39,594 nucleotides of DNA from assembly GCA_947624775.1 (NCBI GenBank), contig CANQLT010000013.1, positions 1 to 39,594 of the forward strand. The letters run 5' to 3'. Source of the stretch: an uncultured Monoglobus sp. GTDB taxonomy: Bacteria > Bacillota > Clostridia > Monoglobales > Monoglobaceae. A program made the position numbers and the translations under genes. The notes under the pieces are model-generated. The model was not told where the DNA came from. It saw only the letters and a program-made list of their open reading frames with translations, and did no database searches. Positions 33,576-39,594 of this stretch are shown here, piece by piece. Position 1 is the stretch's first letter. Every line of letters begins with the position of its first letter.

Positions 33576-33923
33576 ATGAAAAAGGATTACAAAGTATCGG
33601 TAACTTTTACCGCAAGCAAAGAGTTTAACATAAAGGCAGACAGTCCCGAGGCTGCTGTAAACCGCTTTTTGGACACATTTATCAACACCGACTTCATAAC
33701 CGTAAATAATGCCGACATCGCGGAAATTTTTGTGAACTGCGGAAATTCCGACAATGAAACCGAAATCATATCGGAGAATTTTATCCGCAGCGGCACAAAA
33801 TTTATTACATACGACGAGTGGATGGGCGATTATGCCAAGCCCGATGAAGAATCCGAGAACGGCTCCGGCGAGTCGGAGTTTGACACAACCGAGGAACTTG
33901 TACCGTATATGCCGGAGGAATAG
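33576..33923 (+). CDS. Hypothetical protein, DpnD/PcfM-like N-terminus (115 aa)
   Basis: CAGGAGG precedes the ATG. The first 45 residues ('YKVSVTFTASKEFNIKADSP' then 'EAAVNRFLDTF') have the beta-beta-alpha pattern of DpnD/PcfM-like small proteins of mobile elements. The remainder is acidic and partly disordered ('EESENGSGESE'). It follows the candidate parC repeats. Function is unknown and the family link is weak. Confidence 0.6.
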   Translation: MKKDYKVSVTFTASKEFNIKADSPEAAVNRFLDTFINTDFITVNNADIAEIFVNCGNSDNETEIISENFIRSGTKFITYDEWMGDYAKPDEESENGSGESEFDTTEELVPYMPEE

Positions 33924-33941
33924 GAGTATATACTCTAAAGA

Positions 33942-34005
33942 CTTGCAAGCATAGCATTTTGATAGCCAAAATGCAGTTGTTAAGGGAAACCCTTAAAATC
34001 CCGCA
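33942..34005. other. Candidate origin of transfer (oriT)
   Basis: In a 165-bp gap lie the palindrome CTTGCAAG (33942-33949) and two perfect inverted repeats: GCATTTTG-atagc-CAAAATGC (33954-33974) and TTAAGGG-aaa-CCCTTAA (33980-33996). CCCGCAAG follows. Adjacent inverted repeats upstream of mobC and a relaxase are the usual oriT layout. The nick site is not identified, and a toxin-antitoxin pair lies between. GAGTATATACTC (33924-33935) is another palindrome here. Confidence 0.45.
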
Positions 34006-34023
34006 AGAATTTCAAAAAAACAG

Positions 34024-34052
34024 TTGACATAATGATACTTTGAGATTATAAT
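34024..34052 (+). promoter_or_regulatory. Sigma-A promoter of the higBA pair
   Basis: TTGACA (34024-34029), 17 bp, TATAAT (34047-34052): a near-ideal promoter 37 bp before higB. Confidence 0.85.
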
Positions 34053-34088
34053 ATTTATAGGATATATCTCATAAAGAGGTGAGAATAT

Positions 34089-34460
34089 TTGAAAGAATTT
34101 GAAGTTATATTTTACAGTACCGCTAACGGATTTGAACCTGCGCGTGAGTTTTTGGACTCACTAAACGTAAAACTTAGAGCTAAAATGGCAGGGACTATTT
34201 TAATATTGCAGGAAATGGGTACAACTATACGAGAACCTTATTCAAAGGCCATTGAGGATGGTATATTCGAACTGCGGGCCAAAGTCGGTTCAGATATTTC
34301 AAGGGTACTGTATTTCTTTTATATTGGAAATAGAATTATTCTAACAAACGGATTTATTAAAAAGACACAAAAAACACCTAGGAAAGAAATAGAACTTGCA
34401 AAAAAATACAGAGCCGACTTTATGGAAAGAATGCGGAAAGGAGAGATAAGTTATGACTAA
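34089..34460 (+). CDS. higB: HigB/RelE-type toxin (Gp49-like)
   Basis: This 123-aa basic protein fits the phage Gp49-like HigB family of ribosome-dependent mRNA interferases. Visible marks include 'VIFYSTANGFEPAREFLDSL', 'LEMGT'-like 'QEMGTTIREPYSKAI', 'FELRAKVGSDISRVLYFF' and 'FIKKTQKTPRKEIELAKK'. The start is TTG at 34089 after AGAGGTGAG; no better ATG exists. It overlaps the HTH antitoxin gene by 8 bp, in the toxin-first order typical of HigBA. It should kill or arrest cells that lose the element. Confidence 0.88.
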   Translation: MKEFEVIFYSTANGFEPAREFLDSLNVKLRAKMAGTILILQEMGTTIREPYSKAIEDGIFELRAKVGSDISRVLYFFYIGNRIILTNGFIKKTQKTPRKEIELAKKYRADFMERMRKGEISYD

Positions 34461-34737
34461 GTTTAATGACTATTTAGCAAAGCAGCTTGAAAATCCCGCG
34501 TTTAAAAAAGAATTTAATGAACTTGAGCCTGAATTTGCTATTATAAAAGCAATAGCGGAAGCCAGACAGAATGCCGGATTGACTCAGGAAGAACTTTCTG
34601 CTCGGACCGGAATTGCTCAAAGTGACATAAGTAAACTTGAAAACGGTAATGCTAATCCGTCTCTTAAAACGCTTAAAAGGTTGGCGGACGGCATGGATAT
34701 GACTCTCAAAGTGGAGTTTTTGGCGAGAACCCAATAA
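34453..34737 (+). CDS. higA: HigA-type XRE antitoxin
   Basis: This 94-aa protein has a classic XRE helix-turn-helix in its C-terminal half: 'NAGLTQEELSARTGIAQSD' and 'ISKLENGNANPSLKTLKRLA'. The N-terminal 30 residues are charged and probably wrap the toxin. It overlaps higB and is followed by a strong terminator, so the pair is a self-contained unit. The antitoxin likely represses the promoter at 34024-34052. Confidence 0.9.
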   Translation: MTKFNDYLAKQLENPAFKKEFNELEPEFAIIKAIAEARQNAGLTQEELSARTGIAQSDISKLENGNANPSLKTLKRLADGMDMTLKVEFLARTQ

Positions 34738-34763
34738 TTGTTAAGTGTATTTGATTTTATTTA

Positions 34764-34799
34764 AAAAAAGCTGTTACATTATTATGTGACAGCTTTTTT
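34764..34799 (+). terminator. Terminator of higBA
   Basis: AGCTGT-T-ACAT pairs with ATGT-G-ACAGCT around TATT, with flanking A and T runs. It may work in both directions. Confidence 0.85.
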
Positions 34800-34819
34800 A
34801 TATGGAAAGGTTAAGTTTT

Positions 34820-35122
34820 ATGAGATCACGCACAGAATCGGTATTGATCAGATTGACAAAAACCGAGAAAAGCAAGTTAAAATCTCAAGCGGAAATTGCC
34901 GGCTTGAAGATGGAGCCGTTTGTCAGAAAACTTATTATGGGTGTGGATATCAGGCCGCGCCCGCCCGATAATATTTCAAGGCTGCTTCGAGAGATAAACG
35001 CAATCGGCAACAACATAAATCAGATTGCAAGAATGGCGAATACATGCAAAAACGTAAGCAGCGATGATATAGACGAGGTATTGAAGCTTCTCGGCGAGAT
35101 ATACATAGCAGTGAAACGCTGA
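34820..35122 (+). CDS. mobC: MobC-like relaxosome protein
   Basis: This 100-aa protein starts with a ribbon-helix-helix-like segment ('TESVLIRLTKTEKSKLKSQA') and continues with the MobC signature 'LLREINAIGNNINQIARMAN'. MobC binds and melts oriT DNA so that the relaxase can nick it. ATG 34820 has GGAAAGG nine bases upstream; ATG 34802 is before it. The stop overlaps the relaxase start by one base. Confidence 0.9.
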   Translation: MRSRTESVLIRLTKTEKSKLKSQAEIAGLKMEPFVRKLIMGVDIRPRPPDNISRLLREINAIGNNINQIARMANTCKNVSSDDIDEVLKLLGEIYIAVKR

Positions 35123-36447
35123 TGGCGATAACCAAAGTATATGCTGTGCGCAGCCGTCTCAAGAGAGCCATAAGCTACGCCGCGAATGAGGAAAAGACGG
35201 CTCTGTGCAATATTATTGACTATGCCGCAAATCCGTCCAAAACCGAACAGCGGCTTTTTGAAAGCAGTATTAACTGCATGAGTGTCGAAACCGCATACAA
35301 TGAGATGATGGAGACAAAACACAAATTCGGAAAAGAAGGTAAGGTCCTTGCTTATCACTATATCCAGTCATTTGCACCCGGCGAGGTTACACCCGAACTG
35401 GCACATAAAATAGGATGCGAGTTTGCCGCCGAGTGCTTCGGTGACAGATTTGAGGTTGTCATCGGAACGCATCTTGATAAAAACCATCTCCATAATCACG
35501 TTATTGTCAATTCGGTTTCATTTACTGACGGCGGCAAGTTCCGTTCTACACCCAAAAGCTACTATAATATAATCCGCAAAACATCAGACAGGTTGTGTAG
35601 AGAGTATAACCTGTCCGTGATCGAACAGCCCAAGCGCAGAGGCAAGCATTACGCCGAATGGAGCGCCGAAAAACAGGGCAAGCCCACAATCAGAGGCCAG
35701 ATGCGCGAGGAACTCGATGAAATAATAAAGCAGTCATACACAATGAGCGGGTTTTGGATGCTTCTTAAACGGCGCGGTTATGTTATTTCTCGGCTGGGTG
35801 AGAATGTGCTGCATACCTCAATAATACCGCCTTACGGAAAAAGAGCGATCAGGCTTGACAGTCTGGGCGACGATTATTCGGAGGAAAGTATAAAGGAACG
35901 AATATCGGCGCAAAGAAACGGGATAGTATCGGCTCCGCCGCAAAGGGCAAAACAATTTCACTACAGCGGCGACATAAGAAAACATAAGCCGAAGAAACTG
36001 CGCGGCTTTCAGGCGCTGTATTTTCATTATCTGTACTTCTTCAATTTAATACGCAGAAAACGGACACCGCAGCGGGTGTCATTTTTTATGCGTGATGAGA
36101 TTATAAAATTCGAGAGGTATCAGAAACAGCTGAAATTTTTGCGGCTCAACAACATTGAAACAGCGGCAGATCTGGAAGAATTCAGATGCCGAACCGAAGA
36201 AAAAATCAATGATTTGATTGATGAGCGCAAAAATGTGTATTCGGAAAGAACGCCAGAGAATGAGACTGAGATTAAGTCAAAAGCCGCAGAGATCAACCGC
36301 AGGCTCCGCCTGATGCGCGGCGATATCCGTATGTGCGATAAAATATTATCGGATTCAAAACATATTGCCGATAAACAGCGGCAGGCCGATGAAATTATAA
36401 AGCAAAAGGATGTGGTGAGAAATGGATACAAGCGGGGAAGTCGCTGA
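35122..36447 (+). CDS. mobA: Relaxase/mobilization nuclease (MOBP-like)
   Basis: This 441-aa relaxase nicks oriT and carries the strand into the recipient. The N-terminal domain (about 1-180) holds the three-His metal motif in 'GTHLDKNHLHNHVIVNSV' (near residue 118). A Tyr early in the protein, probably Tyr19 or Tyr34 ('AISYAANEEKT', 'IIDYAANPSKT'), would be the nucleophile. The middle ('GQMREELDEIIKQSYTMSGF') is the region seen in Tn1549-type relaxases. The C-terminal 130 residues are charged and coiled. It is translationally coupled to mobC and overlaps pcfB by 26 bp. Confidence 0.9.
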   Translation: MAITKVYAVRSRLKRAISYAANEEKTALCNIIDYAANPSKTEQRLFESSINCMSVETAYNEMMETKHKFGKEGKVLAYHYIQSFAPGEVTPELAHKIGCEFAAECFGDRFEVVIGTHLDKNHLHNHVIVNSVSFTDGGKFRSTPKSYYNIIRKTSDRLCREYNLSVIEQPKRRGKHYAEWSAEKQGKPTIRGQMREELDEIIKQSYTMSGFWMLLKRRGYVISRLGENVLHTSIIPPYGKRAIRLDSLGDDYSEESIKERISAQRNGIVSAPPQRAKQFHYSGDIRKHKPKKLRGFQALYFHYLYFFNLIRRKRTPQRVSFFMRDEIIKFERYQKQLKFLRLNNIETAADLEEFRCRTEEKINDLIDERKNVYSERTPENETEIKSKAAEINRRLRLMRGDIRMCDKILSDSKHIADKQRQADEIIKQKDVVRNGYKRGSR

Positions 36448-37066
36448 TTTGTTTGTAAAAGAGGGTATTCAGATTACCGAGGCGACAGCTAAACTTGCGG
36501 GTCTCGGGGCAAAGAATCTTGCTGCTATCATAGTTGCGCTTTTGAAAGATAACAACAAGCTGCAAGGCAAAACCAATATGAAGCAACTGCTCAAATCGGA
36601 GAAGCCGCTTTGTATAGTAACTCTGCGAAAGTCCGATTTATCAAAATTTAATAATGAGGCGAAAAAGTACGGTGTTTTATATTCTGCTGTAACGGACAGC
36701 ACAGCTAAATCCGAATATTGTGATGTTATTGCTAAACAGGAAGATATAAGCAAACTCAATTATATAATAGAAAAACTCGGTATAGCCGTTCCGAAACAGC
36801 AGGGTGAAAAATCCGAAGAAACCGAAAATCAGCAGCCGAAACCCGAGAAATCGACGGAGAGCAAGAAGAAAGATAATGATAAAACGCCAAAAAAAGCGCA
36901 GCCCCGTATAAACGAAAATCAGCGAGGGAGGCAATCAAAAATATACGGGGATACAGCCGTTTCGGTCAGGACTACTAAGCCCTCGGTTAAAGCAAGAATA
37001 AACAAGATACGCTCAAAATCCAAGAGTGTGGAAGGAAAACCCAGGCAGAAAGGAATATCAAGATAG
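36422..37066 (+). CDS. pcfB: PcfB / DUF3801 conjugation accessory protein
   Basis: This 214-aa protein has the PcfB/DUF3801 core in residues 1-120: 'GEVADLFVKEGIQITEATAK', 'AGLGAKNLAAIIVALLKDNN', 'TLRKSDLSKFNNEAKKYGVL'. A long basic, Lys/Pro-rich tail follows. PcfB helps dock the relaxosome to the PcfC/VirD4 coupling protein. In complete elements the coupling-protein gene comes next, but here two hairpins follow instead. AAAGGATGTGG precedes the ATG, inside the end of the relaxase gene. Confidence 0.85.
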   Translation: MDTSGEVADLFVKEGIQITEATAKLAGLGAKNLAAIIVALLKDNNKLQGKTNMKQLLKSEKPLCIVTLRKSDLSKFNNEAKKYGVLYSAVTDSTAKSEYCDVIAKQEDISKLNYIIEKLGIAVPKQQGEKSEETENQQPKPEKSTESKKKDNDKTPKKAQPRINENQRGRQSKIYGDTAVSVRTTKPSVKARINKIRSKSKSVEGKPRQKGISR

Positions 37067-37080
37067 TGAAAATAAAAAAA

Positions 37081-37126
37081 TCGCGGAATATCCGCGAACC
37101 GCCCGAAAATAATGGGCGGTTTTTTC
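37081..37126 (+). terminator. Tandem hairpins ending the mobilization operon
   Basis: TCGCGGA-ATA-TCCGCGA (37081-37097) is followed by AACCGCCC/GGGCGGTT (37097-37104 with 37114-37121) and TTTTTC. It marks the end of the recognisable element genes. Confidence 0.85.
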
Positions 37127-37160
37127 ATATCAAAAATTATTCTAAAAGGAGATAAAATTT

Positions 37161-39594
37161 ATGCTTAAAAACAACAAAGTTAAAACAATCATTTCATTGA
37201 TATTGGCTGTATGTATGCTGACTTCAATGATGTCAGCCGTTTTTGCGGCGCAGTCGAACGAGTATACCGACCCGGCGGATGTGTGGCTGGAGGCCAGCGG
37301 CAGGACGAATGAATTTGACGTTAACGCGACGATCACATACGAGACGCAGTTTTGTTTCGTGTGCATGATGGAAACGTCCATGATGAACTACCGCGTTCCC
37401 GAATACACCAAGTCCGGCGAGACGGCATTAAATCACAACGTCATGTATTCGGACGGCACCTGCATTGACGGCGTATCTACCGGAAACATTGACGATGGCG
37501 ACCCCGGCGTTGATTCTTTCTATACCGGCTATCATTGGACCAAAAGTATCTGCCAAAACTGCGGCACGATAAACAGCGTTGACCCCGCGGACAGATACGA
37601 CCACGGCAAAAACGTATATATCCTGTACAGCTGCGACAGCAACTTTTTTCTCGACTTTGACAATACAACGTATTCATACCATGACGACGAGACGCACACC
37701 ACGGTTTTGAAAAAGGGCCAGTATTGTCAGTTCTGCAAAGGCACATACGCACGCGCCACAACACAGACTGATCCGCACGATATGGACGAAAAGGTCGAGG
37801 CACAGCTCGGCAATCAGCGCTTCCATGTGACGGGAATTTGCAGCGTGTGCGGCTACAACAAGGACAGTTATGTTCTGGCAAAATCCGTTGTTCGGAGCTA
37901 CTACGGCAAAGTTGACGGACAGGCTCACTCGATCGTTCTGAATGACTTGTCAGAAAAAGGCGTAAACACAAGCATACGTTACGGCGAGAGCGCCGATAAC
38001 TGTAACTTAACCTCCGCGCCGTCGTATACCGATGAAGGCTACTATCCCGTATACTACGAGATAACATATACCTACGGCGGAACGCCGATGGTCGAGGACG
38101 GCGTATCTTATGTCTGGCTTATCGACACCGATAAAAAGAACGATAATACACCCATGGCAACCTCCGCGGAAGTTCATGTTCACGATTTCCGTTTTCTCGA
38201 AACTGTAAGGCCGACCTGTACCGAATTAGGCTACGACATATTTCAATGTGACGGCTGCGGAGCGCTTAAAAACACAAACTACACGCCCGCCGTCGGACAT
38301 GATTATGAGAAAGCCGTAGTCAGAGAGCCGAGCTGCACTCAGGGCGGATTTGAGATTAACACCTGTAAAAAGTGCGGAGCGTTCTATACCGAAAGCACAG
38401 CTATGACGGCGCACGAGTATGAGGAAAACACAATACCCGCGACATGCACCACAAACGGATATACGGAACACCGCTGTACACATTGCGGTATTACATACAA
38501 CACCGATCTGACGCCTCTCAAAAAGCATAACTACAACGCAAAGATCACAAATCCCACCTGCACGGCAAAGGGATTTACCACATACACCTGCGACAGCTGC
38601 GGCGAGAGCTATATCAGCGACTATACGGAGCCTCAGGGTCATAGCTGGAACAACGGACATCTCGTTACCTCTGCTACCTGTGAGGGCGCGGGCATTATCG
38701 AATATGACTGTACACGCTGCGGCGAAACAATGATAGAGGCGGTCAATCCCAAAGGCCATACCCCGGGAGCGGCGGCGACCTGCACAACGCCTCAGACGTG
38801 TACCGTATGCGGAGCCGTTATCGCTCAGGCGACCGGTCACCACTACAACCAAAGAACGGTTACGCCGACCTGCACAACGGACGGGTACACGGAATATACT
38901 TGCCGTGACTGCGGAGTGAGATATATCGACAACCACATAGCGAGGACAAATCATAATTACCGCACCGCGGTAACTCCCGCAACCTGCACATCGTTCGGAT
39001 ATACAACGTATACCTGTAACGACTGCGGCGAAACGTTTAAATCGGACTATACCGATAAAGCGCCGCACCATTATCATGCCAAAGTAACGCCGCCCACCTG
39101 TACCGAGCTGGGTTATACGACATACACTTGCGCGAACTGCGGCGATGAATATGTTGCTGATTACAAAGAGACCGTGCCGCACAATTACAGAAAGCAGACG
39201 GTTGAGCCGACTTGCACCGAGAACGGATATACAGTCTACACCTGTCCCGACTGCGGAAAGGAATATATCGGCGACTACAAGGACGCCAAACAGCATGATT
39301 TCAAGAAAGAAGTCACAAAGCCCGCTTGTACTGAAATGGGATATACAACATACACCTGCGCCGACTGTGATTATTCATATACCGCGGACTACACAGACCC
39401 CGCCGGCCATGACTTCACGGAAACAGTAACAGAACCGACCTGCACCGAGCAGGGCTATTCAACATTTTCCTGTAAAAACTGTGATTACAGCTATACCGGG
39501 AAAGAGACGGCCAAAACGCCGCACAGCTTTACCGAGGACGTGACCGAGCCTACCTGTACGGAAATGGGCTATACGGTTTTCACCTGTTCTGACT
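37161..39594 (+). CDS. Secreted Cys-rich repeat protein, 3' partial
   Basis: The frame is open from ATG 37161 (AAAGGAG about nine bases upstream) to the window end, at least 811 residues. A signal peptide (1-29, 'IISLILAVCMLTSMMSAVFA') is followed by a unique region of about 310 residues that has several CxxC pairs. From about residue 340 there are at least 13 repeats of 37-39 residues with the pattern 'PTCTELGYTTYTCxxCG...DY...H', so each has Cys-x9-Cys-x2-Cys and a His. Such repeats are common in surface proteins of gut Clostridia. Metal binding is possible but exported Cys pairs may also be disulfides. Composition looks closer to the host part than to the element. Whether it is element cargo or host is unresolved. 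Confidence 0.85.
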   Translation, partial: MLKNNKVKTIISLILAVCMLTSMMSAVFAAQSNEYTDPADVWLEASGRTNEFDVNATITYETQFCFVCMMETSMMNYRVPEYTKSGETALNHNVMYSDGTCIDGVSTGNIDDGDPGVDSFYTGYHWTKSICQNCGTINSVDPADRYDHGKNVYILYSCDSNFFLDFDNTTYSYHDDETHTTVLKKGQYCQFCKGTYARATTQTDPHDMDEKVEAQLGNQRFHVTGICSVCGYNKDSYVLAKSVVRSYYGKVDGQAHSIVLNDLSEKGVNTSIRYGESADNCNLTSAPSYTDEGYYPVYYEITYTYGGTPMVEDGVSYVWLIDTDKKNDNTPMATSAEVHVHDFRFLETVRPTCTELGYDIFQCDGCGALKNTNYTPAVGHDYEKAVVREPSCTQGGFEINTCKKCGAFYTESTAMTAHEYEENTIPATCTTNGYTEHRCTHCGITYNTDLTPLKKHNYNAKITNPTCTAKGFTTYTCDSCGESYISDYTEPQGHSWNNGHLVTSATCEGAGIIEYDCTRCGETMIEAVNPKGHTPGAAATCTTPQTCTVCGAVIAQATGHHYNQRTVTPTCTTDGYTEYTCRDCGVRYIDNHIARTNHNYRTAVTPATCTSFGYTTYTCNDCGETFKSDYTDKAPHHYHAKVTPPTCTELGYTTYTCANCGDEYVADYKETVPHNYRKQTVEPTCTENGYTVYTCPDCGKEYIGDYKDAKQHDFKKEVTKPACTEMGYTTYTCADCDYSYTADYTDPAGHDFTETVTEPTCTEQGYSTFSCKNCDYSYTGKETAKTPHSFTEDVTEPTCTEMGYTVFTCSD
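38182..39594 (+). repeat. Tandem array of about 111-117-bp coding repeats
   Basis: This is the DNA of the 13 Cys/His repeats, which continue past the window. Units such as those around 39085 and 39205 share long near-identical stretches (ACCTGTACCGAGCTGGGTTA type). The array also generates a long spurious antisense ORF. Confidence 0.8.

Larger units (their letters stand above)
19028..37130. mobile_element. Tn1549-like integrative/mobilizable element, partial or decayed
   Basis: The left edge is set by the point where SpoIVA homology stops (19028). The sequence then becomes visibly AT-richer and carries repA, parB, LPD28-like, giant methylase/helicase, tnpV, DUF3848-like, parMR, mobC, relaxase and pcfB, all plus strand, in an order familiar from Tn1549/CTn-type elements of Firmicutes. 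pcfB would normally be followed by a VirD4 coupling protein and T4SS genes. Here a double terminator and a surface-protein gene follow. No integrase or resolvase is seen. The right edge is therefore not established, and 37130 marks only the last recognisable element structure. Confidence 0.75.

Noticed and set aside
19000-37165. A direct repeat at the two element ends (att sites)
   Set aside because: I compared the sequence near 19028 with that near 37130-37165. Only short A-rich likeness is present, so no att pair can be claimed.
38226-39296. 356-aa open frame on the minus strand
   Set aside because: It is antisense to the Cys-rich repeat array; the repeat periodicity keeps the frame open. 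It has no ribosome site and no recognisable domain.
38182-39594. Possible CRISPR array at the right end
   Set aside because: The repeats are 111-117 bp, in frame, diverged and code for protein; there are no spacers or cas genes.

Overview
This window looks like chromosome from an anaerobic, spore-forming member of the Clostridia that grows on plant polysaccharides. It carries the sporulation genes spoIVA and a spoVM-like gene, the [FeFe]-hydrogenase maturase hydF, a cell-wall-anchored SLH protein with a cohesin-like domain, and a secreted leucine-rich-repeat/pectate-lyase fusion. Control sites (T-box, sigma-A promoters, strong AGGAGG ribosome sites) are also Firmicute-like. A pectin-degrading, Monoglobus-like lineage is possible, but that is a guess. 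An AT-richer mobile element occupies the stretch from about 19.03 kb to about 37.1 kb.

Left part (1-19027), host. A 5'-partial pectate lyase is followed by about 850 bp of dispersed palindromic repeats and a tyrosine-type T-box that controls a Na+/solute symporter. Next come an acidic repeat protein with an EF-hand-like loop, tRNA-Ser(GGA), pgsA, the SLH/cohesin protein and rpmB. A three-gene minus-strand operon (alpha/beta hydrolase, DUF362-cyclophilin fusion, hexapeptide acetyltransferase) diverges from a LysR regulator. A perfect 12-bp-arm palindrome sits in the position expected for a LysR site. hydF, a phage-type holin-amidase pair and the sporulation cluster (60-aa membrane protein, SpoVM-like peptide, spoIVA) follow.

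Element (about 19028-37130). The SpoIVA reading frame stops resembling SpoIVA after residue 406, exactly where the mobile-element sequence begins. In order the element carries repA (RepA_N type, with five 23-bp iterons inside the gene), parB, two small ORFs, an LPD28-like protein and a 2727-aa DNA methylase/SNF2 helicase. A tnpV gene is embedded in another frame of the helicase gene. Then come a DUF3848-like protein, an AAA/DUF4143 ATPase, an actin-type parM/parR pair with candidate parC repeats, a DpnD-like protein, a HigBA toxin-antitoxin, mobC, a MOBP-like relaxase and pcfB. No integrase, coupling protein or T4SS gene is visible, so this is either one part of a Tn1549-like ICE or a mobilizable or decayed derivative.

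Right end (37161-39594). A secreted protein with at least 13 Cys-rich repeats runs off the window. The missing 3' end of spoIVA is not in the window. The main points of interest are the interrupted spoIVA (reminiscent of skin/sigK), the dual-coding tnpV/helicase locus, and the replication origin embedded in repA.
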